DNA of 64,000 nt from Eumeta japonica (lineage: Eukaryota; Arthropoda; Insecta; Lepidoptera; Psychidae): positions 124,001-188,000 of the forward strand of contig BGZK01000150.1 in NCBI GenBank assembly GCA_005406025.1, in the 5' to 3' direction. Below the pieces are notes generated by a model. The model made no database searches. It had not been told where the DNA came from and worked only from the letters and a program-made list of their open reading frames with translations. Numbering within the stretch: position 1 is the first letter of the stretch; each line of letters begins with the position of its first letter. The position numbers and the translations under genes were made by a program. Shown piece by piece: positions 1-11,100 of the stretch.

Positions 1-954
1 ATTTATATTGTATCTAATGAAAACAGTTCAATTTTTTTTTTACTTAAATAGCTTTTACGTGTATTTGTTTATCGTAAAGCAATACAGTTTTATCTCCTTC
101 TAGTGTCTATGACGTCGGCCATGTTGCAACAGTTAATGACAGCTGCGGGTTAAAAAAAAAATAAAAAATATTCGCATAGGGTATTTTATTTCATTTCAAA
201 CTTTCATGTTTACCCAATTTAAGTATCATTTAGCTATATCCTGTCTAAAAACGGAGGATTATGCCACAATCACGTATCTGTGTATATGAAAATACATGTT
301 TGTGTGTATTTACTCGCTAAATTCTTAAACAGTTTGATCGATTACCATGATGTGTGGTACATGTAAATAGCCTTTTCATGGAGAAACCTTCTAGGCAATC
401 TATTTTAGCATTTTACCCCGATTTCAAATGCCTATTTGTACTATTGAAATAAATTATAATACTGATTGTAATATTTTTTTTAATCAAGGCCATTACTAAT
501 CCAAAACTGTAACGGAAAATAAAAAGTACAAATTTTTAATAAAACAAAGTAGAGTTGTCGTTATTGAGGGCAATACTTATTCAGATTTTTTGATTTAATC
601 TACATAATTAAATAAATAAAAAAAAAAAGTCACATAATTAAACATTACATAATTAAAATAAGAAAATCAAGTTAAAATTGCCCTCTTTATTACGTATCAA
701 GGCAACAAAGTTCTAATGGATGGCATTATTTTTTTAAGCCGAACATTTCGGCCCAAGAGGTCGATATCTTCGCACGTGATGTGTGCGTGTTTTACGTTCC
801 GACATTCATCATTCAGAGTTTAATGACTGCTTTTTCAGGTGACAATAAAATAGAATAATTGAATTTACAACTACACAACATTATTTGTACTATACTTTTA
901 TTGATGTTAATACGTTTTATGCAAACAGATCATTTTCTTGTGGTATTTTTACAG
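1..954. other. Left-edge non-coding stretch, probably an intron of silk-like gene 1
   Basis: AT-rich DNA with no supported exon or complete transposon. Its right end, TTTTTACAG at 946-954, is the splice acceptor of the large repeat exon that follows. An acceptor-like TTTTTCAG at 832-839 is followed by codons resembling the 'DN-K' mini-exon found later in the gene, but it runs into a stop (TAG/TAA) with no donor, so I do not call an exon. The signal-peptide exon of this gene must lie left of the window. Confidence 0.5.
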
Positions 955-2127
955 AATGGAATAAACAAAGTAGTTCTGGTGGCAAACAACAGAGTGGAAA
1001 AAGTAGCGGTGGAGGTGGTGCTGGAAGCGGCAGTGGCAGTGGTGCTGGTAGTGGAAGTGGAGCTGGTGGTGGCAGTGGAGCCGGCAGCGGCAGTGGTGCC
1101 GGCAGCGGTAGTGGTGCCGGCAGCGGTAGTGGATCCGGTAGTGGAGCCGGCAGCGGTAGTGGTGCCGGCAGCGGTAGTGGATCCGGTAGTGGAGCCGGCA
1201 GCGGTAGTGGAGCCGGTAAAGGTGCCGGAAGCGGCAGTGGTGCCGGCAGTGGTGCCGGCAGCGGTAGTGGAGCCGGTAAAGGTGCCGGCAGCGGTAGTGG
1301 TGCCGGTAGTGGAGCCGGCAGCGGTAGTGGAGCCGGTAAAGGTGCCGGCAGCGGTAGTGGCGCCGGCAGCGGCAGTGGTGCCGGCAGCGGTAGTGGATCC
1401 GGTAGTGGAGCCGGCAGCGGTAGTGGAGCCGGTAAAGGTGCCGGAAGCGGCAGTGGTGCCGGCAGCGGTAGTGGTGCCGGTAAAGGTGCCGGAAGCGGCG
1501 GTGGTGCCGGCAGTGGTGCCGACAGCGGTAGTGGAGCCGGTAAAGGTGCCGGAAGCGGCGGTGGTGCCGGCAGTGGTGCCGGCAGCGGTAGTGGAGCCGG
1601 TAAAGGTGCCGGCAGCGGTAGTGGTGCCGGTAGTGGAGCCGGCAGCGGTAGTGGAGCCGGTAAAGGTGCCGGCAGCGGCAGTGGAGCCGGTAGTGGTGCT
1701 GGCAGCGGTAGTGGAGCCGGTAGTGGTGCTGGCAGTGGCAGTGGAGCCGGTAGTGGTGCTGGCAGCGGTAGTGGAGCCGGTAGTGGTGCTGGCAGTGGCA
1801 GTGGAGCCGGTAGTGGTGCCGGCAGCGGCAGTGGAGCCGGTAGTGGTGCTGGTGGCAGTGGAGCCGGTAGTGGTGCCGGCAGCGGCAGTGGAGCCGGTAG
1901 TGGTGCTGGCAGCGGTAGTGGAGCCGGTAGTGGTGCTGGCAGTGGCAGTGGAGCCGGTAAAGGTGCCGGCAGCGGCAGTGGAGCCGGTAGTGGTGCTGGC
2001 AGCGGTAGTGGAGCCGGTAGTGGTGCTGGCAGTGGCGGTGGAGCCGGCAGCGGCAGTGGAGCTGGCAGTGGCAGTGGAGCTGGCAGCGGCAGTGGTGGCG
2101 GTGGTGGCGGATCATATGAAAAAGAAG
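955..2127 (+). CDS. Gene 1 repeat exon X: GAGSGS / GAGKG repeats
   Basis: The acceptor TTTTTACAG precedes 955. With a G carried from the previous exon, the frame reads EWNKQSSSGGKQQSGKSS, then about 360 residues built almost only of Gly, Ala, Ser and Lys. The basic unit is GAGSGS, with GAGKGAGSGSGAGSG variants and occasional GSGS insertions. The exon closes with SYEKE-G and the donor AAG|GTAAAA at 2128. Its length of 1173 nt is divisible by three and both boundaries are phase 1. The KE(K)G ending and the donor match the poly-Ala exon at 6098-6901. GAGSGS resembles the GAGAGS crystalline unit of silkworm fibroin, but Ser is more frequent and Lys is added every few units. Read-through past 2127 stays open to a stop at 2223-2225, so an alternative terminal exon cannot be excluded. 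Confidence 0.72.
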
Positions 2128-5100
2128 GTAAAAATGACGAAAAAGAATGTAAGAATAAAGCAAGATGGAACTATCACACGACATACGTAATTAGATGTGG
2201 CACTAGCAACTGGCGCTACATCTAAATTTGAGTAAATGCATGCTAAATTTGATTATAAATAAGATGTCAAACATAAAAACATTGGGAAAGTGCGTATAGA
2301 ACTCGTAATCTAAGTGCTCCGTACAAACTTATTATGTGTGTTATAATTCATCCGTCAAGAGTCTCGATGACTTTTGTTAATTAACTATTTTCAGATTTTT
2401 CTTTAATTGTGCTGTGAAATTTGATAAGAAGAAAGAGGCCTTCCTTCTGATCAAACTTTATAATTCTAGATCAATAATAAGTACCCTATAGGTTTCCATT
2501 CCCTTATGTTTATCAAAATATCTTGAGTAAAGAGCTGTATTTTTTGATTGCGTTGACTTAGAAGTTTGAGTTTTTCACAGCTCCAAGAGATCGTAGACCT
2601 AAGTATTTGATATTAATTTCCATTGGTACCCCCATGCGTTTCTGAAAAAATCAATATAGACAGAGAAACAAATAGGCAGACAGGCGAACAACTATGTGAT
2701 CCTATAATGGTTCTTTTTTGCATTTCGAGTTACGGAACCCTAAAAATACAGTATGTAGTAATAACATGTTTTATCACAATCGGTAAAATGGTGCGTCGCT
2801 ACCTAAAATAAATAAATATTATACGTCGATACAAGATAGTGACAGGGTTCACTCTCTTTCCCCCATTTGCTTAAGATTTTTCCTTGTCGATGACAGCTAT
2901 TCTTCCTTGGCCACATTATTCAGTGCCCAGCATTCGGTACAATACCCAGTATTTGGTGATACCGTATAAAGGCCGACATCATCTCTGGATAACGAACAGT
3001 AACACCTTTCATATCTTTTTTTTTTTGCTGTCTTCATTTCATTATAAACGAATCGACGAATATTTTCATCTATTAAAATTTTCAAACGACAGGTCAATGG
3101 GAAGAAAACAAGGACAACAGCTGGGAAAAAGGTAAGAATAGAATTAATATTTAGAATTATATTGATCATTAAATAACACGAAATACACTTTACACTGTAC
3201 TATTGTGTGAGAATCACTCTTATATTTATTTTTTGATAAAATCGATAATACCGACGTGTTGCCAATAATGCGTAGACATTGGAAGAGAACCAGACGCTAA
3301 AAGCTTGGACAAACAATATATATATTATTATTATTTATTAATGTTGAATGCTAATAATTGAAAACAGAAGAATAGAGCGTATTAATATTTAATAGGCCAG
3401 CAATGCGCAAGTGACTTCTAAGAAGTTGGGGGTGTCTATGGGCAGCGGTGACCATCTGCTGTTCAATAGCCTGCGTGATCGTTTGGCCCTTATAATTTCC
3501 ATTAAAAGTAGAATAGTATATTTCGGGTGTTCACGATAGCAGTAACCCGGACTAGTTGAATATTTGCTTTTTACTTATATAATGCACATTCAAGAATCTT
3601 TACGTCCCTACTGATTTTTTTTTTAATAAAAAGTTATTTACATGGAAAAGAAATTTCTGATCAAGACAATGACATTAAAGATAACAATTAAAACGCATTA
3701 ATCATAGCCCTTTTCGGGACTTTCGATTGACAATTACGTCATTATCGTTGAAAAGTATCATCTGCATCATCCGACAGAGATCAATACGAATTAAAAATCC
3801 AAACAAAAACAATATTTGTATTTTATAGGTCACATATAACACTTGTAATACCTTACCATTTCAATTTTACATTTACATTATCATTTTACAGTATCCTGGT
3901 CAGAAATCGAAGAAGAGTGCGGTAAGTGTTTATTGAACTCGATCGCCCAAAATTTAAGTCCCGCTCGAGATCTACTTAAAAGCAGTAATTGGAACTATTC
4001 ACAGCAAACTAACTTGTAAAGCGTTAAGGCTTTAGCGGTCGCACGCGCCTCTATTAGCTTATCGCGTTTAAGCTGATGCACTTTTAAATCTGTCTGCATA
4101 TCGATCAGTTAACAAATAAAAATTGTCTTTACTCGTTCTATTTTATATGTGGTCATCTCTATTTCTGTGGCATCACTATCAATCATCTAGTTGATGTTCA
4201 AGGATGCTTATTTGATACTCCGGTACCTATATATAGGTACAAACATAATACTTAGGAAATAGACGCATATTTAAATAAAAATGTGATCTAAAACATTTTT
4301 CCCCGACTAGTCATCTAGGCATTACTGCCAAAGTTGAAATTTATATTATATGTCATTCGTGGTTCAATTGAAGAAAGTTTAACAATGTATCAGTGAAGTT
4401 CACTAAAATTTAATCCTTGTTCTGTAGCTATATTCATTCAATGCTGAAAAGATATTCCGTCTAGAAGCCCAAATCTAGTTTGACCTTTTTAGGGATCCTC
4501 AGTCGTTTTAGAGAATAGAAGTGAATTATGTAACAGTAACATAGAAAAAGAGTATAGGATGATTAAGGGATATTTATTATTTTTATTTTCAAACTGATCT
4601 GAATGGGTGACAGATTTAAATTATACTAATAACTTAACTTGGTTTATATATATTTTATATTTCAGAATCGAGCGAAGCTTCCAACGGCAAAGGTATGATA
4701 TAAAAAAGTGCTCCATCATATAATATCATGAATCTTAAATGTGTTTGACATTAAGCTAATGTTATTATATTGGTTTTAGAAATTTGGCACGAAGAGCATC
4801 AGGAGAACTCATCTTCGTCGAGCGGTAAGTATATATACGTTTTAATATTTTATGCTTCAACTTTTATCGACAACTGAATATTCGATTTTGAACTCCTCAA
4901 TCAGCAATTTTCAGAGCATCAAAGTCGCAGTTGCCGGTTCGTGCTCACGTCCCAAGCCGACATTCATTTTGTCCCTCAAGGCTGTGTACTGTCTCTTACT
5001 TTGTTCATTGATTATACGAGTGATTTACTGATAATCGGTAACATTCGTTGCCACGCGGATGGCAACATTGTGGACGCACTCTACTCCGGCCCCACGAATA

Positions 5101-8100
5101 TTCCTCGAGATCATGCTGACGAGTGTCGAAAACGACTTTTGTATAAAATCGAGACAGATTGACAGAAAATCTTGAAATGAGATAAACTTAAATTTATCGA
5201 ATTTACCCCAGAAAAGCACACTTAGCAGGTTTATTGCTCAAAAAGTCCCTCTTCGTCCTTTTTCTTCTTTTCGGAAGCACTCCCTTTAGTACCACGTCGA
5301 TGAATGAAGATGAAGATATGTACCATTTTTGCGATGTAAATATTTAGCATATATCATGAGGAGTCCTTTGAAAAACAATTCAATATTATTTCGACCCCTG
5401 AATTCTATCATCGTTCCGATTTCTGCATATACATCATTACCATTTGATGGATGGTATTCTACCACCGTACGCTTCAGGCCTAATTTTCTGCCATGTATGG
5501 TAAAAATTCGGAATGATCTACCATCAACAGTATTTCGAATGACCTTTGACAAAGGAGTCTACGAGAAAAAAAACTATTCTCTTCTAAAAGGCCAGTCACA
5601 CGCTAGAAATTTCCTGAGATTATGAGTGTCTATGGCTGGTAGTAATTATCTATTTTTCGGTGGTTCGCGTGCTAAAAGCTACTTTTTGAAAACGTACCCA
5701 TGAACATAGAATCCCTAGCGTACTTTGTTTTCTGATAACGTCGTATCACACAAGCACGTACATTCCATAAATGGGTAAAACCAAATTTTGCCCTTGTGTT
5801 TTCACGGCTCGCTGAAAATGGGCAATACTTTAAATTAAAATATGCGATAGTATAATAGCAGTTTTTAAGATTTACACAGTATTATTATTATGACGTCATT
5901 ATACAGTCGCGGAAGCTGCGCTGCAAATTTTTTGTGGTGAAAGAAAATATATACATTTAGGTTTTTTTTTGGATTCGGTAGGATTTATGAAATTGCTAAG
6001 AAGATATAACGTGATCACCTGCTCATATATATGTTATGTATATGAGTTATATTCTTAATGTGTGTCTGACTGATGTGAGAGTATTATTTTGTTTCAGGAG
6101 GTTCTAGTGGAAGCGATGGTAAAGTGGAAGAATGGAGTAGTGAGAGTAGCGGTAGCAGTGCCGCCGCTGCTGCGGCTGCAGCTTCTGCAGCTAGCAGTGG
6201 TAGCGGCGGAAAAGATGGCCATGGAAGTGGGGGCGATGCTGCCGCTGCGGCTGCTGCAGCTTCTGCAGCTAGCAGTGGTAGCGGCAGCAAAGGTGGAAGT
6301 GGAGGCAGTGCCGCCGCTGCTGCGGCTGCAGCTTCTGCAGCTAGCAGTGGTAACGGCGGCAAAAGTGGCCATGGAAGTGGGGGCGATGCTGCCTCTGCGG
6401 CTGCTGCAGCTTCTGCAGCTAGCAGTGGTAACGGCGGCAAAGGTGGCCATGGAAGTGGGGGCGATGCTGCCTCTGCGGCTGCTGCAGCTTCTGCAGCTAG
6501 CAGTGGTAGCGGCAGCAAAGGTGGAAGTGGAGGCAGTGCCGCCGCTGCTGCGGCTGCAGCTTCTGCAGCTAGCAGTGGTAACGGCGGCAAAAGTGGCCAT
6601 GGAAGTGAAGGCGATGCTGCCTCTGCGGCTGCTGCAGCTTCTGCAGCTAGCAGTGGTAACGGCGGCAAAGGTGGCCATGGAAGTGGGGGCGATGCTGCCT
6701 CTGCGGCTGCTGCAGCTTCTGCAGCTAGCAGTGGTAGCGGCAGCAAAGGTGGAAGTGGAGGCAGTGCCGCCGCTGCTGCGGCTGCAGCTTCTGCAGCTAG
6801 CAGTGGTAGCGGCAGCAAAGGTGGAAGTGGAAGCGATGCTGCCTCTGCGGCTGCTGCAGCTTCTGCCGCTAGCAGTGAGAGTTCAAAAAAGAAAGAAAAA
6901 GGTAAAACATGGCAATTTAGAAAAGTTTTAGTTTAACAACGTAGTAATTTTTAAAATATGTCAAGATCTAAATTAAGTATGTTTAACACTCAAAGATCAT
7001 AAAAAACAAGGAATCTTGTGTGACAGCCGTGGCAGAGTTTCTGGCTGTCCTCGTCACGGATTTGGTCACAGACGCTATGTTTTGTTGCATGACTTTTCAA
7101 AAGCCTCGGTGTCATTTGTCCTTTCAGATATCTCTCACGGAAATATTTCCATATGAGTATTTCATCTAGGGGCACAAAATTAAAAAATCTGAGTATTTAA
7201 TAATTTTGGTGGTAATAGAGAATCCTAAATTTATTTATTATTTTTGGACTGTTTTACGATCTTGCGTACGAAATCGTCAGTATAAATTCATCTGAAAATT
7301 CATTGATCATTATTGGAATCATTTGTTATTATATTTTGCAAAAGTTATGTTAATGTTCAAACTTGAGATGCATATAGTTACGTATTATTTTTTTTTTTCG
7401 CAGACAATCGTAAATACGTGGATATCGCGATGCCAGGTAATTCATTACTGTTTATATCTACATTTTGTATCTAATAAAATAATTTTATTTTCGCTGCGGA
7501 ATTTTATTATTTTTCATATATTGTCAAGAAAATATTAAAATTTAACTTTCATTTAATTACATTTTTTCAAATAGCGGTGCATACGTAACCATTTTTATAT
7601 CGTTTCAGTATTTAGAAATCTGTTTATCTTAATAGAACATCCGGTAGAAAAAAGTAAAGTAACCACACATACGATGTTCAAAAAGAGCTGATCCCGTTTC
7701 GATTCGGAAGGATCACATGGACGATGCTTTTTGTGTATCCGATAATATGTGAAATCCATATTTTTACAGAATGGTTCAACTACGAAGCAGACAAAATTAT
7801 GGTGAACATGATCGACAACGGCCAAGAAACGGAGTACGTCATCAAGATCGTAAAAGCCGACGGTAAGCCATCAACCCTTAATAAAAGATTCCGTGGCAGC
7901 GTCGGGATGCATGTGATTCGAAGACAATCAATAAAAGATAATTAGTTATTTAGAAGGTTCGAATCAGTCAGGAAGGTAATCGTATAGCCATATAAAGCCC
8001 CAACTTTGTGTGTTTATCAATCTAAATTCCTCCTTAGCTCAAATCACATAATTCATATTTCAATTTCCTCGAAAGGAAACCCCTGTGGCATCGTAATTCA

Positions 8101-11100
8101 CTTTCCGTTCGTCCATTTGTAGTTTAGGATGTAAATTTGTTTTGTTGGGTTGGCTGGCCGTTCTCGCACTGGTTTCCGTCCAGCATGGTTCAATATTCAG
8201 CTACAAGCTAGTAACCGACGAGTCATTAACTTGAATCGAGTCGAACCACTCGCGCCATGCTTCAGAGAGCACCATAAGCAATCGTTCATAATGTCGTATA
8301 ATGTTACAGATATTATTTTCCGTGACAGACGCCCTCTCTTATTGTGTTTATGGCCGCTTTTCACCCACTCGCCACTAGAACCTGCAATACTTCCCACCTC
8401 CTACTTGGTTTATACCATAGGCGGATTCTCTGTCGAATTGAATACCCATACGCGGGAAAAATAGAAAGACTTACAATGCTACAAAAAATACCACAAGTTA
8501 TTATCATATATTTTAAGGATTCTTCATTGAAATTCATATAAACGTCTAAACTATTTTACAAAACACATGGTGTAGTCCGTATTAGGTACCTTTTGACCGC
8601 CTTTTCAAACACAGCCTGTGTGTGTGCTGGCCATGAAAACTGTTTATCCATAAGTTTATTTTAATTTTGAGGAAAAATGTACAAATTTAACAATATAAAT
8701 CGGGAGTGCTAGGAGGATGGTTACCCTCCTTACACTCTACTGCCCAAAAATTCCTCGTTTTGAACGCCAAGTGCACGCAAACGTCGTCATAGTGAAGCAT
8801 AATCTGTTCTAATCTGTTATTTTCCATAACATCATAAACGCACCGAAACTGGTCTCCCTTGAATTTTGCTACCAATTCAAAGTACCATTCTATTCAAACC
8901 TGCGTTAGATAGTGTGGTACTCTGTGAGAAACTATGCTAGTTACGCGAAGATGTCAGTGTGGAATTCCATGCCCACTATCTGGTCCAATTTGTATACACT
9001 GAATGTCTTCGTATGTGATTCGTCTATTCTCTTCAGTTAAAATTTTGATTATCACCACGTTTTTTTCTGTAACAGCCGTCAAAGGACGCCCACTTTTTTC
9101 TTTGTCCGACAAAATTACTTGTCCGCCCTTAAAATTCATTGAAAAAATGACAAACAGTCTTTCTTATGAGGCTTTATCTCTCAAAACAGTTCGAACTCTT
9201 TTAAATGATTGTTTTAACTCTAGTCAACATTTAAAAACGATTGCGAATTTGGGATATCTAAATTTTTTTTCTAAAGTGATAGAATTTTTTAACTCGGTTT
9301 AAACCAAAAAGAATTTTTTTATTAAAAAATGTTTTTGCTAAACATTTTGCGTTGACTGATATCATGTACATATATTAAAGAATGCCGCTCATTTTGAAGA
9401 AAAAGATATTTGAGAAGAAATTTAGTTTATAAATGATAATTATTTATACAAGCCATGATTTGTATTCACTGAATACTGTAAGAAGAGACGTCGAATCTTC
9501 GACCCAATTTTCTCTAGAAATATTTAGGAGTCAATGCAATTATTTATAATTTTGTTCAGAATTTTCTAGCTAAATACACCTAGATCGTATAAAATGTGCT
9601 CTGTGTCTCAATGCGCTTTTTCGATAATCGATATAATTATATCCCGTATTGTAATCCAGAAACTAAGAATTCCGTTTTTATTTTCTTGATTAGCCCCTTT
9701 AGTATTTTCTCAATTTGTCAATGTGTGAAGTATATCAGGGGTATAAGATTACATTTCCTAATTCTAGTACAAGTGAAAGTTGTATGGTATATGTATATGT
9801 TAAATGGTATTTTAGTGCATTAGTTCCTTTCAGGGATTCCCTTTGTTGGGAGTATTAAACCGAATTGTTTGTGTAAGCTTATGTAAGTGTAGCAACGAAA
9901 GCATATCTATGCTTTGGCTACTACATTATTAATATGTTTTTATAGTATAGCTTGATGTCAAAAATAATGTCGATGTCACGAACGAAGAAAACACGGTTAA
10001 CTTTTTAACTGACTATACTATAGGTACATAGAATAGGCAAGTATTTTCACGAGTAACAATTATTATGTAGCCTATTCAAAAATTGTTGGCTGTTGTTAAA
10101 ATCACACAATTATTTTCAAAATCTTGCTGTAGTTCCTGACAGTCATCAACAGTTTGTACAATTTTGAAAAATTTAGTGTCATCTGCATAGATACGATAGT
10201 TAGAGTTATTAAAGTAAGATCCTATGTTATCGTCATAGAAAGTAAATATGAAAGCACCCAAATGGAATCCTTGAGGAATTTCTTGAAATGTTTTCGTGTA
10301 TGTTATCAGTTTCTTAAGCAAATAACTAAATTCTTATATTGAAAGATTGAATTAATTCCTTGCAAAGGTAATGATGGCAAAGGTGACCACGGTGGCGATG
10401 GCGGTAAAGGCTGGGGTGGTGATAAAGGAGGCGATGGCGGCAAAGGCGGGGTCGGCGGTAAAGGTGGGGATGGCGGTAAAGGTGGGGATGGCGGTAAAGG
10501 TAGCGACGGTGGTAAAGGCGAGAACGGTAGTAAGGGCGGCGGCGGCGGTGGCGGCGGCGGCGGTGGCGGTGGTGCTGGCGGCGGCGGCGGTAGCGGAGGA
10601 GGTGGGCTGGCGGCAATGGTGGCGGGGCGATAAAGGGGTGGTGGTGGTAAGGATATGAGTGGGGGCAAAATGAGGTGGAATGGTGGCGGCATGGTGATGG
10701 GTGATGGCAAATAACAGGATTAAATGATAACATGATGCAGTGGCACAAAGGACAGGATGAAGCTGGTGGGACGATGGCATGGCATACAGTGCAGGATGAC
10801 AACAGCAAATATGGCGATGATGGCGGGCGGGTCGGCTGGCGGCGGCAATGGCGGAAGTGCAGGTGGCAGCAGGCAGATGCCATGGTGCTCGGTTTGGTGC
10901 CGATGGCAGCAGGCGGGCGGCGGATGGCGGGAACATGGCAATGGTGAGGAAGGATGGCTGGATGGCATGGAAGGGCAGTAAACGGTGGATGAAGGAAATG
11001 GTGGAAGGGGATGGAAGAATGGCAGGCATTAAGGCAAGGAAGTATGAAATAATGACAAAATGCGATGGCGGCGGCCAAATCGGCGGCACGATTTACGGCA

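Larger units (their letters stand above)
7863..10367 (+). other. Long intron of gene 1 loaded with transposon fragments
   Basis: 2.5 kb containing a mariner fragment (8690-9290, minus) and a LINE fragment (10070-10300, minus). The same fragments, in the same order and orientation, are found at 61.3-63.7 kb in gene 2. The rest shows no coding signal. The acceptor CCTTGCAAAG at 10358-10367 is weaker than the others in the gene. Confidence 0.6.

Noticed and set aside
832..870. A DN-K type mini-exon at the left edge after TTTTTCAG
   Set aside because: The frame meets a stop within a few codons and no donor follows.
859..2190. Long open frames over the GAGSGS exon in two other frames (443-codon Val/Pro/Ala frame on plus, 411-codon His/Arg/Cys frame on minus)
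   Set aside because: They follow automatically from the hexamer-type codon repeat; neither has matching splice phase or a sensible unique end, whereas the Gly-Ala-Ser frame joins the next exons.
2963..2970. TATAAAGG as a promoter for a separate gene starting at exon A
   Set aside because: No ATG lies between it and the phase-1 acceptor at 3093, and the preceding repeat exon ends in the matching phase with the same type of donor, so the exons more likely belong to one gene.
6084..6931. Open frames on both strands over the poly-Ala exon (Leu/Pro/Ala and Cys/Arg/Ser proteins)
   Set aside because: Shadow frames of the repeat; only the Ala/Gly/Ser frame matches the phase-1 boundaries and is kept in gene 2.
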